This document shows positions 44,371-53,704 of a stretch of DNA of 64,000 bases, in pieces. A program made the translations under genes and the position numbers. Source of the DNA: Arcticibacter sp041902385 (GTDB lineage Bacteria; Bacteroidota; Bacteroidia; Sphingobacteriales; Sphingobacteriaceae); contig NZ_CP169244.1 in assembly GCF_041902385.1 (NCBI RefSeq), positions 1,426,001 to 1,490,000 of the forward strand, given 5' to 3'. The notes under the pieces were generated by a model. The model ran no database searches and was not told where the DNA came from. It worked only from the letters and a program-made list of their open reading frames with translations. The stretch's first letter is position 1. Every line of letters starts with the position of its first letter.

Positions 44371-46005
44371 ATGCCCAAAAACGACACATTTACGTTTAAA
44401 TTAACTTTATTAACTATTTTTAGCATATTCTTATTTATAATGGGATGTGCCAGCATTCAACAACCCACCGGCGGTCCAAAAGATAAAGAGCCACCCAAGG
44501 TATTACGAGAGACTCCCAAGAACTTTACTACTAATTTTAAAAATAAGGAGATTAACATTCTATTTGACGAGTACTTTAAGATTAACAACGAGTCAAAGGA
44601 GTTCAGCATGTCCCCTGCCCTCGACAAAACTCCTTACTTCAAGATTAGAAAGAAAGTATTGAATATAAAGTTCGACGATACGCTCGCAGCAAATACGACC
44701 TACACAATTAACTTTGGCCGAGGCCTGGTTGATTACAACGAAGGGAACGTGCTGAAAAATTACATCTACGTGTTCTCAACGGGAAACAAAATAGATTCAT
44801 TAAGTATCACAGGAAAAGTAGTAAACACGCTTACCAAAAAACCAGTGCTCGACGCTACCGTCTTCCTTATACCCACCCGTCAGGATACGATCTTTGGAAA
44901 AAGAAGAGCCAGCATTTTCACAACTACAGACTCTTCAGGCAACTATCAGCTTAAATACCTGCGACCCGACACTTACCGCATTTACGCGCTAAAAGAAGAG
45001 GGAGGTGACCGGATTTACAACTCGACAAATGAAGACATCGCATTCCGAAACGATTCGATTAACCTTGTCCGAAACACCTCAGACGTAAACCTGGAACTCT
45101 TCAGGGAAGAGCCTAAAACATTCAGAATAACAGACAGGAAAATTGAAAAAGACGCGAGAATCACTTATATCCTCAATCAAAAACTAGAACGCCCATCGAT
45201 CAGAATATTAAAGCCAGCTGAACTAGATCAGGATAAGATCGTTGAATACTCAAGGACACACGACACCCTTACACTGTGGACCAAGAGCATGGACTTCGAC
45301 TCAATTCAGGTGGCTATTACCGACGGCAACAAAGACCTGGATACGACGGTAATACGCCGGGGCGGACGGGACAAATACGACCGCCTGGTGAAAGTCGCCG
45401 ACAACATCCCCAACAACAAGATCAAGCCCGGAGGCGAACTGATATTGACCTTCTCACAACCTGTAGGAAGCATTAACCCTAGAAGAATCTCGCTCCTCCA
45501 GGACTCTGTCCCCGTAAACGGACTGCGAATTGTTAAAGATAGCCTCTCTACCCGCAAATACATTCTTCGCTATCCCTGGCGGACCGAGCGAACCTATATT
45601 CTAAAACTTGACACGAACGCGATCGGAGGAAAATTTGGCGGATACAGCAAGCCTCAGGATAGGACGTTTTCACTTGATGAGCCAATTAACTACGGTAACC
45701 TCTCGCTCGCCGTTACTGTGACTGATACTGCCAGGCAATATATTATACAGATGCTGAACGAGCGCGATGAACTAGTAAAAGAAACCATCATCAATAAGAA
45801 CCAGACAATCAGGTATGTAACCTATCCGCTGGGAAAATATCACTTCAGGATTGTGTACGACGAGAACAGAAATAATAAGTGGGATACAGGTGATGTACGT
45901 GAACGGCGTCAGCCAGAAAAGGTAGCAAATCCAGATGTGCAAATCACCCTGCGGGCGAACTGGGATCTGGAAGAAAAACTGGCTATCCCTCCTCCGGGTG
46001 GCTAA
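44371..46005 (+). CDS. Lipoprotein with N-terminal Ig-like (Big_5) domain
   Basis: 544 residues. The lipobox IMGC gives C26. The next part (SIQQPTGGPKDKEPPKV...INILFDEYFKIN) is the Ig-like Big_5-type domain common in Bacteroidota lipoproteins. A carboxypeptidase-regulatory-like beta domain (about 150-235, ITGKVVNTLTKKPVLDATVFL) follows, then further beta-rich sequence. It is anchored to an envelope membrane; function unknown. Its 3' end overlaps the convergent gamma-carbonic anhydrase gene by 23 bp. Confidence 0.87.
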   Translation: MPKNDTFTFKLTLLTIFSIFLFIMGCASIQQPTGGPKDKEPPKVLRETPKNFTTNFKNKEINILFDEYFKINNESKEFSMSPALDKTPYFKIRKKVLNIKFDDTLAANTTYTINFGRGLVDYNEGNVLKNYIYVFSTGNKIDSLSITGKVVNTLTKKPVLDATVFLIPTRQDTIFGKRRASIFTTTDSSGNYQLKYLRPDTYRIYALKEEGGDRIYNSTNEDIAFRNDSINLVRNTSDVNLELFREEPKTFRITDRKIEKDARITYILNQKLERPSIRILKPAELDQDKIVEYSRTHDTLTLWTKSMDFDSIQVAITDGNKDLDTTVIRRGGRDKYDRLVKVADNIPNNKIKPGGELILTFSQPVGSINPRRISLLQDSVPVNGLRIVKDSLSTRKYILRYPWRTERTYILKLDTNAIGGKFGGYSKPQDRTFSLDEPINYGNLSLAVTVTDTARQYIIQMLNERDELVKETIINKNQTIRYVTYPLGKYHFRIVYDENRNNKWDTGDVRERRQPEKVANPDVQITLRANWDLEEKLAIPPPGG

Positions 46006-46507
46006 ACCACGATGAATACATGACATATCTTTCCGGTAGTTTTTGCAAAAGTTCGCGCTGCTCTGTCGAAAGCGGTTTAACTTTCTTTGCCGGTATTCCT
46101 GCATAGATAAATCCGCTTTCACATAAGGTACCTTCCAGCACGATGGCACCTGCAGCAATAATACAATATTCCTGCACCACGGCATGGTCCATGACAATTG
46201 CGCCCATGCCTATAAGCACGTTGTTATGTAATGTACAGCCATGCACAAGAGCACGATGCCCAATAGAAACATTATTGCCTATAACTGTTGGCGCTTTCAG
46301 ATACGTACAATGAATTATGGCTCCGTCCTGCACATTCACCTGGTCCCCGATCTGAATCGAATTCACATCACCGCGCAGAACAGCATTAAACCAGATTGAG
46401 CAATGACTACCTAATGTAACATCGCCAACTATCGTTGAATTCTCAGCGACAAAGCAGTCGTGGCCAATTTTTGGAAGTTTTCCCTTGACAGGTAAAATAA
46501 GAGCCAT
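45983..46507 (-). CDS. Gamma-carbonic anhydrase family protein (left-handed beta helix)
   Basis: 174 residues made of hexapeptide repeats. The metal His set appears in IIHCTYLKAP, SIGHRALVHGC, and the start of the repeats has AVLRGDVNSIQIG with the Arg/Asp pair of the Cam/YrdA family. Such trimeric proteins bind Zn or Fe at subunit edges; carbonic anhydrase activity is not proven for many YrdA-like members. The C-terminus is a helix with LPERYVMYSSWF. Confidence 0.92.
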   Translation of the reverse strand: MALILPVKGKLPKIGHDCFVAENSTIVGDVTLGSHCSIWFNAVLRGDVNSIQIGDQVNVQDGAIIHCTYLKAPTVIGNNVSIGHRALVHGCTLHNNVLIGMGAIVMDHAVVQEYCIIAAGAIVLEGTLCESGFIYAGIPAKKVKPLSTEQRELLQKLPERYVMYSSWFSHPEEG

Positions 46508-46514
46508 ATATTTA
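46485..46514 (+). promoter_or_regulatory. Probable promoter of tRNA-Gly
   Basis: TTG (46485-46487), 19 nt, TATATTTA (46507-46514), one mismatch from TAnnTTTG. It would start transcription about 15 nt before the tRNA. Confidence 0.5.
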
Positions 46515-46535
46515 CAACAAATTAATTCAGTAAAA

Positions 46536-46608
46536 GCGGAAGTAGCTCAGTTGGTAGAGCATCAGCTTCCCAAGCTGAGGGTCGCGGGTTCGAATCCCGT
46601 TTTCCGCT
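46536..46608 (+). tRNA. tRNA-Gly (anticodon CCC)
   Basis: 73 nt. The acceptor GCGGAAG pairs with TTTCCGC (one G-U). The anticodon arm TCAGC/GCTGA has loop TTCCCAA, so the anticodon is CCC, reading GGG. The T arm contains GGTTCGAATCC. U73 discriminator as in other tRNA-Gly; CCA not encoded. Confidence 0.97.
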
Positions 46609-46648
46609 CTTCCCCCGCGTTACTAACCGACTGATAATCAGAACTCAT

Positions 46649-48235
46649 CTAAAGAATAGTGTCCCTCAACTGTTCCTGATGCCCCGGGTAGTCCGTGGTA
46701 TAATGAAGTCCCCTGCTTTCCTTACGCTTCATCGCCGACCTGATCACGATATACGCAGTTTGAATGACATTCCTTAATTCACAGAGTTTCACAGAAAGCT
46801 TCGTATGCTTGTAAAACGCCTCAGTCTCCTCGTACAACAGGCCTAGTCTCCTCATGGCCCGGTCTAACCGGAAATCAGACCTCACGATACCAACGTAATC
46901 GCTCATAATTTTCTGTGTCTCCCGAAGGTTATGCGTAACCAAAATGTCCTCGTTCGATAGCTGGGTATTCGTTTCATCCCACTGAGGAATATTATCTGGG
47001 ATAAGATTGGTCTCGAACTCTTTGACTGCACTCTCATAGATGCGATGCGCAAAAACTGTCGCCTCCAGTAAAGAATTAGACGCTAAACGGTTCGCTCCGT
47101 GGAGGCCTGTAGAGGAACACTCCCCGCAGGCGTAAAGCCTGTTTATGGACGACTTCCCAAGGGCGTCAACCAGTATTCCCCCGCACATGTAATGGCACGC
47201 CGGAGTAACGGGGATCATATCCCTGGTCATATCTATCCCGATACTCAAACACTTTGCATAGATGTTAGGAAAGTGACTGAGAATCTCTTCCTTGCTACGA
47301 TGTCTGACATCTAAATAAACGTATTCATCGCCGCTCTTCTTCATCTCGGAATCTATTGCTCTGGCAACTATATCCCGTGGCGCCAAAGATTTCCGCTCAT
47401 CATATAAATGCATGAACTCATTACCGTTCCTGTCCTTCAGCACGCCCCCGAAGCCTCTTACCGCTTCGGAAATGAGGAATGACGGGTACTCCCCTGGATT
47501 ATATAAAGCTGTCGGATGAAACTGAATAAACTCCATATTGCGCACCTTTCCTTTAGCGCGATATACCATTGCTATCCCATCGCCCGTAGCAATCGTCGGG
47601 TTTGTCGTATTAGAATAGATATGTCCAGCTCCGCCGCTTGCCATCACGGTTACCTTCGACAAGAACCGCTCCACATTGCCGGTCCTGGTGTCTAAAGCAT
47701 AAATACCGTAACAAGTAATATCTTCTGTCCTCCGGTCGACAAAAACACCTACATGATGCTGCGTAATAAGCTCTACAGCAAAATAATGGGTAAGCACCTC
47801 GATGTTTGGTTCCTTATGGATCTGATCAAGCAAGGCCCTCTCGATCTCAAATCCGGTGATATCCTTATAATGCAGCACCCGATGCTCAGAATGTCCGCCT
47901 TCCCTCGCCAGATCATAAAAGCCCTGATTCGTTTTGTCGAAGTTAGTACCGTAATCGATAATCTCCTGAATGCGGGCAGGCCCTTCCTTCACTACGATCT
48001 CTACCACCTTCTCATCGCATAACCCATCGCCGGCGATCAAGGTATCTTCGATGTGTTTGTCGAAAGAATCCTCTTTATCCACAACTACCGCAACTCCACC
48101 CTGAGCGTACTTAGTGTTCGATTCATCCTCGTTTGCCTTTGTAACTATCAGTACCTTACCATGCTTGGCCGCCTTTAGGGCAAAACTAAGGCCTGCTATG
48201 CCTGAACCAACAACTAAGAAATCAACATGTCTCAT
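46649..48235 (-). CDS. nadB: L-aspartate oxidase
   Basis: 528 residues. An FAD-binding start (VVGSGIAGLSFALKAAKHG) precedes the succinate dehydrogenase flavoprotein-like domain (KYAQGGVAVV, TVMASGGAGHIYSNTTNP, FIQFHPTAL, HYMCGGILVD, LYACGECSSTGLHGANRLASNSLLE). The enzyme oxidises aspartate to iminoaspartate, the first step of NAD synthesis in this pathway. The partner NadA is divergent across a 400-bp AT-rich gap. Confidence 0.97.
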   Translation of the reverse strand: MRHVDFLVVGSGIAGLSFALKAAKHGKVLIVTKANEDESNTKYAQGGVAVVVDKEDSFDKHIEDTLIAGDGLCDEKVVEIVVKEGPARIQEIIDYGTNFDKTNQGFYDLAREGGHSEHRVLHYKDITGFEIERALLDQIHKEPNIEVLTHYFAVELITQHHVGVFVDRRTEDITCYGIYALDTRTGNVERFLSKVTVMASGGAGHIYSNTTNPTIATGDGIAMVYRAKGKVRNMEFIQFHPTALYNPGEYPSFLISEAVRGFGGVLKDRNGNEFMHLYDERKSLAPRDIVARAIDSEMKKSGDEYVYLDVRHRSKEEILSHFPNIYAKCLSIGIDMTRDMIPVTPACHYMCGGILVDALGKSSINRLYACGECSSTGLHGANRLASNSLLEATVFAHRIYESAVKEFETNLIPDNIPQWDETNTQLSNEDILVTHNLRETQKIMSDYVGIVRSDFRLDRAMRRLGLLYEETEAFYKHTKLSVKLCELRNVIQTAYIVIRSAMKRKESRGLHYTTDYPGHQEQLRDTIL

Positions 48236-48240
48236 GGAAA

Positions 48241-48620
48241 ACTAATTTGCAAAATGTAATCTTTATTCCACAATGTGGATAAACGGGGTAAAGATGTTAA
48301 TTTTGTGTAAGAACAAGTTCAATAATTTTTAATAACAATCCTATAGTGTGAATTATGCCCCAAATAAGCGGAATTTTCGGAAAGTTTTCATCACAGAAAT
48401 CTGGAGTTTTACACTTTTATGAGCTTGCTAGTAATTCACATGAAAAGTCAATGCTAAAAAATTTGAAAAATACATCTGCTTATTTCTTAGCATATTGAAT
48501 AAATAACACTGTTGATAAATTGTGGATAAAAGGAGGAAAACAGAACATTCAAAAAAATTGTATCACTTCTTCTTCACAATACTAACACCCTAATAAACCA
48601 TAAGATTTTCTTTTAAAAGA
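48241..48620. other. Candidate chromosomal replication origin (oriC)
   Basis: AT-rich, gene-free region between divergent nadB and nadA. Two perfect DnaA boxes TGTGGATAA (minus-orientation TTATCCACA) lie at 48274-48282 and 48521-48529. A third near-box TGTTGATAA at 48510-48518 is an 11-bp-spaced direct neighbour of the second. TTTATTCCACA before the first box nearly mirrors it. Long A/T stretches (48455-48515) could be the unwinding element. Two parS-like sites lie 6 kb to the left. No dnaA gene is in the window. Confidence 0.5.
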
Positions 48621-48638
48621 ATATTGAATTTTATTGTG

Positions 48639-49640
48639 ATGTCGAGAATGGATATTTTTGAAGAGTTAAATGTGAAGGGCTTTGTTGACGAGCCCATAGA
48701 TCCTTCGCTGGATCTTTTTGATGAGATAGAAAGAATAAAGAAGGAAAAGAACGCTGTTATACTGGCGCACTATTATCAGGAGCCGGATATCCAGGATATA
48801 GCCGACTATATTGGTGACAGCCTTGGTTTATCTCAGCAAGCTGCTAAAACGGACGCTGATATTATTGTCTTCGCCGGAGTGCATTTCATGGCAGAGACTG
48901 CGAAAATCCTTTCTCCTGAGAAGAAGGTATTATTGCCGGATCTGAAAGCAGGATGTTCGTTGTCTGACAGTTGTCCTCCTCACCTTTTTTCGAAGTTTAA
49001 GGAGAAGTACCCTGATCACATTGTGATCACTTATGTAAACTGTTCTGCGGAGCTGAAAGCACTGAGCGATATTGTCTGCACCTCTTCAAATGCGGTGCAG
49101 ATTGTAGACAGTCTTCCAAAAGATCAGAAGATCATTTTCGGTCCCGACAAGAATCTGGGCAGATATGTGCAAAAGATGACGGGCAGGGACTTAGTAATGT
49201 GGAACGGCGCCTGTATGGTGCATGAGATCTTCTCGAGGCAGAGGATCATTAAGTTGAAAGAGAGACATCCGGAAGCGAAGTTTATCGCCCATCCTGAATG
49301 TGAAGAAAGTATTCTGGAGATGGCTGACTACGCCGGCTCAACTACCGGTTTACTGAACTACGCGACAAAGAGTGAAGCGAAAGAGTTCATTGTAGCTACG
49401 GAGAGCGGTATAATCCACCAGATGGAGAAGGCTAATCCGGGTAAGGTTTTTATACCTGCTCCTCCCAATAATACCTGTGCTTGCAATGATTGTCCGCATA
49501 TGAAGAGAAACACGCTGGAAAAACTGTACCTCTGCATAAAAAATGAACTTCCAGAGGTCAGTGTACCGATGGATATTGTGGAAAAGGCGCGAATGCCAAT
49601 TGAGAGAATGCTGGAGATATCTGCCCGTCTTGGCCTTTAA
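48639..49640 (+). CDS. nadA: Quinolinate synthase
   Basis: About 334 residues. The early block NAVILAHYYQEPDIQDIADYIGDS is the substrate-binding start. Cysteines for the [4Fe-4S] cluster are in LKAGCSLSD, WNGACMVHE and the C-terminal NNTCACNDCPHM; HPECEE is also conserved. It condenses iminoaspartate with dihydroxyacetone phosphate. The frame is open to a TTG at 48624; ATG at 48639 or 48648 are more likely starts. Divergent from nadB across the candidate oriC. Confidence 0.95.
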   Translation: MSRMDIFEELNVKGFVDEPIDPSLDLFDEIERIKKEKNAVILAHYYQEPDIQDIADYIGDSLGLSQQAAKTDADIIVFAGVHFMAETAKILSPEKKVLLPDLKAGCSLSDSCPPHLFSKFKEKYPDHIVITYVNCSAELKALSDIVCTSSNAVQIVDSLPKDQKIIFGPDKNLGRYVQKMTGRDLVMWNGACMVHEIFSRQRIIKLKERHPEAKFIAHPECEESILEMADYAGSTTGLLNYATKSEAKEFIVATESGIIHQMEKANPGKVFIPAPPNNTCACNDCPHMKRNTLEKLYLCIKNELPEVSVPMDIVEKARMPIERMLEISARLGL

Positions 49641-49676
49641 GACGGAGCTTGGTTATCTCGCTTATGATTGAATGTT

Positions 49677-50714
49677 ATGTTTGAAAACAAAGAAAAGACG
49701 GAGATAAGTAAACTCGGTGAGTTCGGGTTGATAGAGTTTTTAACAAGGAATATTGAAGTTTCTAACTCTTCAAGCCTTAAGGGAATTGGTGACGATGCTG
49801 CTGTCCTCGACTTTGGGGGTAAGAAAGCGCTTATATCTACCGACTTACTTCTAGAAGGTATACATTTTGATCTCGCTTATACTCCTCTTAAGCATTTAGG
49901 TTATAAGGCGATACAGGTGAATCTAAGCGACATTTACGCAATGAACGGTATTGCTACACAAGTCACCGTTTCGCTGGGTTTTTCCAGTAAATTTCCACTG
50001 GAAGCAGTTGAGGAGCTGTACGAAGGCATGCTCATTGCCTGTAAAAAATACAATGTGGATATCGTGGGAGGTGATACAACCTCTTCCAAGCAAGGCCTGG
50101 TGATCAGTGTGACCAGTATTGGCTATGCTGATGAGCAGGACATATGCTACCGTAACACGGCAGCAGAGGGTGATTTGATCTGTGTGTCGGGCGATTTGGG
50201 CGGAGCCTATGTTGGGCTGCAGCTCCTGGAGCGGGAGAAGAAGATCTTTTTGGAAAATCCTAAGATCCAGCCCGACCTGGAAGGAAAAGATTATATCGTG
50301 GAAAGGCAGCTTAAGCCGGAGGCGAGAAGGGACATCGTGTTGCAGTTAAAAGAAATGGGCGTCAAACCAACCTCCATGATCGACATCTCTGATGGTCTTT
50401 CATCTGAACTCATTCATATCTGTACTCAGTCTGATAAGGGCTGTAACCTTTACGAGGATAAGATTCCGCTCGATCCCATGACCTACGAGACTGCAAGAGA
50501 GTTTAACCTGGATCCTACGGTATGTGCCCTTAGCGGCGGTGAAGACTACGAGCTTCTTTTTACAATAAAGCAGGATGACTACGATAAGGTGAAGAATAAT
50601 CCGGACATCACGACAATCGGGCACATAACGGAGAAATCTGCGGGAATGAATCTCATCTCAAAATCAGGTGTTGTTCACACTTTAAAAGCGCAGGGCTGGA
50701 ATTCATTCAGCTAG
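49677..50714 (+). CDS. thiL: Thiamine-monophosphate kinase
   Basis: About 345 residues of the AIR synthase-like fold. The metal/ATP block GIGDDAAVLDFGGKKALISTDLLLEGIHFD is followed by VNLSDIYAMNG, GGDTTSSKQGLVISVTSIGYA and SGGEDYELLFT. It phosphorylates thiamine phosphate to thiamine diphosphate. It starts at ATG 49677 (the frame opens at a TTG, 49668), 36 bp after nadA, so the two are probably co-transcribed. No TPP riboswitch was seen. Confidence 0.95.
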   Translation: MFENKEKTEISKLGEFGLIEFLTRNIEVSNSSSLKGIGDDAAVLDFGGKKALISTDLLLEGIHFDLAYTPLKHLGYKAIQVNLSDIYAMNGIATQVTVSLGFSSKFPLEAVEELYEGMLIACKKYNVDIVGGDTTSSKQGLVISVTSIGYADEQDICYRNTAAEGDLICVSGDLGGAYVGLQLLEREKKIFLENPKIQPDLEGKDYIVERQLKPEARRDIVLQLKEMGVKPTSMIDISDGLSSELIHICTQSDKGCNLYEDKIPLDPMTYETAREFNLDPTVCALSGGEDYELLFTIKQDDYDKVKNNPDITTIGHITEKSAGMNLISKSGVVHTLKAQGWNSFS

Positions 50715-50735
50715 AATAGAGTACAGCAGAGGGGC

Positions 50736-52091
50736 TTAGTTTTCATCAGCCAGGTACTTTGAATCCAGCTGTTTGTTTGCTTTCGCCCCCAGTTTTCTTA
50801 ATGCCTCAATTTTGCTTAGTACGTTACCGTTCCCCGTGGAAAGTTTGTTAAATGCCTCGTTATGAGCTTCTCTTGCTTTGTCAAGGTTATCTCCTACCTT
50901 CTTGAGGTCTCCAACAAACGAGACGAACTTGTCATATAAGGCGCCAGCCCGGGTGGCTATTTCAATAGCGTTTTTTGTCTGTTGCTGTTGTTTCCAAAGG
51001 GAGGAGATCGTTTTTAACGTTGCGAGCAAGGTTGAGGGGCTTACTACTACTACTCTTTTATTCCATGCAAATTCAAAAAGCTCGAAATCATGCTGAACCG
51101 CCACAGAGAACGATGACTCTATAGGGATAAAAAGAAGAACAAAATCGGGTGAATTAATACCGTACAGATCGCAGTAGTTCTTGTTACACAAGTTTTTTAT
51201 ATGGCTTTTAAGTGAATTAATGTGTTCAATAAGGTACTGACTGCGCTCCTCTTCCGTTTCGCAGTTCACCAGGTTGTTGTAGGCGATAAGAGAAACTTTT
51301 GAGTCGATGATAAGATTTTTATTATCGGGAAGATGTACGACTACATCGGGCTGGAGCCTGTTACCCTGGTCGTCAATGAAAGAGGCTTGTCGTGAATAGC
51401 TTTCATTGAGTATAAGACCAGAGGCTTCAAGAATGCGGTCGAGTACGACTTCGCCCCAGTTTCCTTGTTTCTTGTTATCAGCTTTGAGTGCTTTAGTCAG
51501 ATTATTTGCTTCATCGCTGATCTGTTTGTTCAGTTCAATGAGCTTTGAAAGCTCACCCTTCAGAACATTTCTTTCTGCAGCTTCAGCGTTATAAGCATTG
51601 CTTACTTTTTCTTCAAATGCCTTTATATTTTCCTTTAAAGGCTTTAAAATGTTATCAAGGCCGGCCTGATTTGTCTCCGTAAACTTCCTGGTCTTCTCTT
51701 CCAGGATACGGGAAGCAAGCAACTCAAAATCCTTGTTAAACTTTTCATGGAGGCGTTCAATTTCTTCTTTTTGTTCGGCAATCTTCTCTTGCTGTGATTT
51801 AAGATAAGCCCTCGTGCTTTCATAAGAGAGATTAATTGATATGACATTTTGCCTTTCAACGTTTAATTCGGACAAAAGCCGGTCCTGTTCTTTCTGTAGT
51901 AAAGCCATTGCCGCCTCCTTTTCATGAACGATCACGTCGAGGCGTTCGGTGGCACGCGCTGTTTCTAATGCCAGGGATGAATTTTGATCCTTCAGTTGAC
52001 CTATTTGGGTAAGCAGCTGTCTTCTTCTGAGCGTAGTTATAGTTAGTATTACTAATAAAGTTATAATTAATACGATGTGAATAGAATCCAT
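50736..52091 (-). CDS. rmuC: DNA recombination protein RmuC
   Basis: About 451 residues. A single N-terminal membrane helix (MDSIHIVLIITLLVIL) is followed by a coiled coil of about 120 residues. The C-terminal nuclease-like RmuC domain has GNWGEVVLDRILEASGL, RLQPDVVVHLPDNKNLIIDSKVSL and FVLLFIPIESSF. RmuC limits DNA inversions at short inverted repeats in E. coli. The start at 52091 is preferred over the upstream Met at 52142, which lacks the membrane-first layout. Confidence 0.93.
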   Translation of the reverse strand: MDSIHIVLIITLLVILTITTLRRRQLLTQIGQLKDQNSSLALETARATERLDVIVHEKEAAMALLQKEQDRLLSELNVERQNVISINLSYESTRAYLKSQQEKIAEQKEEIERLHEKFNKDFELLASRILEEKTRKFTETNQAGLDNILKPLKENIKAFEEKVSNAYNAEAAERNVLKGELSKLIELNKQISDEANNLTKALKADNKKQGNWGEVVLDRILEASGLILNESYSRQASFIDDQGNRLQPDVVVHLPDNKNLIIDSKVSLIAYNNLVNCETEEERSQYLIEHINSLKSHIKNLCNKNYCDLYGINSPDFVLLFIPIESSFSVAVQHDFELFEFAWNKRVVVVSPSTLLATLKTISSLWKQQQQTKNAIEIATRAGALYDKFVSFVGDLKKVGDNLDKAREAHNEAFNKLSTGNGNVLSKIEALRKLGAKANKQLDSKYLADEN

Positions 52092-52270
52092 TGCTAATTT
52101 TTTTACTAAAGTATATAAAAAAGGGGACCTGCCAAAAAGCAAGGGCTGGATACGCTTCGATATACGATCAGCTGAACATTTGTCAGTGCGACGGCCAGAG
52201 GTAAGGGTATTGAACGTTCCTGTGTAAATAATCGGTGATAATCTGCTATAGGAACGCTTTTTGACATTAC

Positions 52271-52338
52271 CTTAGAAAAACGCTCACGAGCTGCGCTCAT
52301 AAACGGGAGATGAAAGCTGATTGAGTGTTCTTTGTGGC
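52271..52338 (+). repeat. Dispersed hairpin repeat unit (copy 5)
   Basis: CGCTCACGAGCTGCGCTCAT, core AAACGGGAGATGAAAG, then TGAGTGTTCTTTGTGGC; ends are partly inverted. The following AACAATTAGACTTTCAC matches the spacer and start of the 33.2-kb units. It sits in the 5' region of the zinc peptidase gene. Confidence 0.8.
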
Positions 52339-52379
52339 TATTAAAAAACAATTAGACTTTCACAAAAAACTTTAAAGAA

Positions 52380-53069
52380 ATGGGATTAGGATTAATTTTA
52401 ATTGTAGCGGTCCTCAGCTTTGTTGTGCAGGCACGCTTTAAAAACAAGTTCAGAGAGTACTCTGAGACCCCATTGATATCAGGGATGACAGGAAGAGATG
52501 TAGCTGAAAGAATGCTGCACGATAATGGAATTTACGATGTAAGTATTATTTCAGTTGAGGGATCTCTTACTGATCATTATAACCCTCAGAACCGTACTGT
52601 TAACCTGAGTCCTGATGTCTACCATGGCAGAAGTATTGCAGCGGCAGCTGTAGCAGCTCATGAATGCGGTCACGCAGTACAACACGCGAAGGCTTATACC
52701 TGGCTGCAATTCAGATCGGCTATGGTTCCGGTAGTTAATATCGCTGCTAACCTTTTGCAGTGGGTATTTATGCTGGGAATTATCTTGCTTGCATCAGGGA
52801 TAGGTCACACGATGCTTCTGATAGCTTTCGGGGCGATGCTGGTCATGACGTTGTTCAGTCTGGTGACTTTGCCAGTCGAATTTGATGCAAGTAACAGGGC
52901 TCTTCTGTGGCTGCAAACAAACAGGGGAATAATGCAGACAAGTGTGGAGAACGATAAAGCCAAGAATGCCCTTTGGTGGGCGGCTATGACGTATGTAGTA
53001 GCAGCTTTAGGTTCTTTAGCTCAGCTCTTGTACATCGGTCTTATGCTTTTCGGTGGCAGAAGGGATTAA
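52380..53069 (+). CDS. Zinc metallopeptidase, YugP family
   Basis: 229 residues with an N-terminal helix, then the family core: DHYNPQNRTVNLSPDVYHG and the zinc motif AAHECGHAVQHA (HExxH). Two or three further hydrophobic segments (about 115-160 and 205-225) make it a membrane protein with the site near the membrane face. Function unknown. A dispersed repeat unit ends just before the start, and an 18-bp terminator follows. Confidence 0.92.
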   Translation: MGLGLILIVAVLSFVVQARFKNKFREYSETPLISGMTGRDVAERMLHDNGIYDVSIISVEGSLTDHYNPQNRTVNLSPDVYHGRSIAAAAVAAHECGHAVQHAKAYTWLQFRSAMVPVVNIAANLLQWVFMLGIILLASGIGHTMLLIAFGAMLVMTLFSLVTLPVEFDASNRALLWLQTNRGIMQTSVENDKAKNALWWAAMTYVVAALGSLAQLLYIGLMLFGGRRD

Positions 53070-53086
53070 GATTCGAAACCGATTAT

Positions 53087-53127
53087 AAAAAAAGAGGCTC
53101 TGTCACTTCGACAGAGCCTCTTTTTTT
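53087..53127 (+). terminator. Bidirectional terminator between the zinc peptidase and apaG
   Basis: 18-bp perfect stem (53087-53104 with 53110-53127), loop ACTTC, with A and T runs inside both arms. It serves the plus gene and the convergent apaG. Confidence 0.9.
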
Positions 53128-53138
53128 ATAAGGATATT

Positions 53139-53525
53139 TTAGTTCATCTTGTAAGGAGCAATCATCAGGAATTCCGGGATTCGAACTTCAAATTCTTCGC
53201 TATCAACTAACCTTCTCATCTCATAAGATCCTTTCATGCTACCGATGTCAGTTTTCAGATTACAACCGGATACATATTCATGAGAGCTTCCTGGTTCTAT
53301 TACAGGCTGCAGTCCGACTACTCCTTCTCCTTCTACTTCCCTGTGTGAGCCGTTAGAGTCGAATATGTGCCAATGGCGCCTCATCAACTGTACGCTGTAC
53401 TCGGTAAGATTCTCTATATTGATCTTATACGCAAACATGTAATGATCATGAAGCGGGTTAGAATATTCTGGTTGATATACGGTTTCCACCGATATTTTTA
53501 CGCCTTCAGTAATTTGTGTTACCAT
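53139..53525 (-). CDS. apaG: ApaG family protein
   Basis: 128 residues of the small beta-sandwich ApaG/DUF525 fold: VETVYQPEYSNPLHDHYMFAYKINIENL, LMRRHWHIFDSNG and VGLQPVIEPGSSHEYVSGC are the family blocks. It is linked to Co2+/Mg2+ resistance in enterobacteria; the molecular role is unclear. Single gene, convergent with the zinc peptidase. I see nothing notable in 53526-53704. Confidence 0.92.
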   Translation of the reverse strand: MVTQITEGVKISVETVYQPEYSNPLHDHYMFAYKINIENLTEYSVQLMRRHWHIFDSNGSHREVEGEGVVGLQPVIEPGSSHEYVSGCNLKTDIGSMKGSYEMRRLVDSEEFEVRIPEFLMIAPYKMN

Positions 53526-53704
53526 AGCTGATTTTTTTGAGTCTAACTGTTTTTTACCTGGGCACCAGGGAACTACCGATTGTTTTCATTCCTTCGAGTG
53601 CCCTCCTCTCACGGGTAGTATTGCAAAAATAGTGTTCGCAAAAACTGCGCCACCTTTGTGAAATATCTCCTTCCTCCGGATGCAAAAAGAAGACCATGAA
53701 CTTT

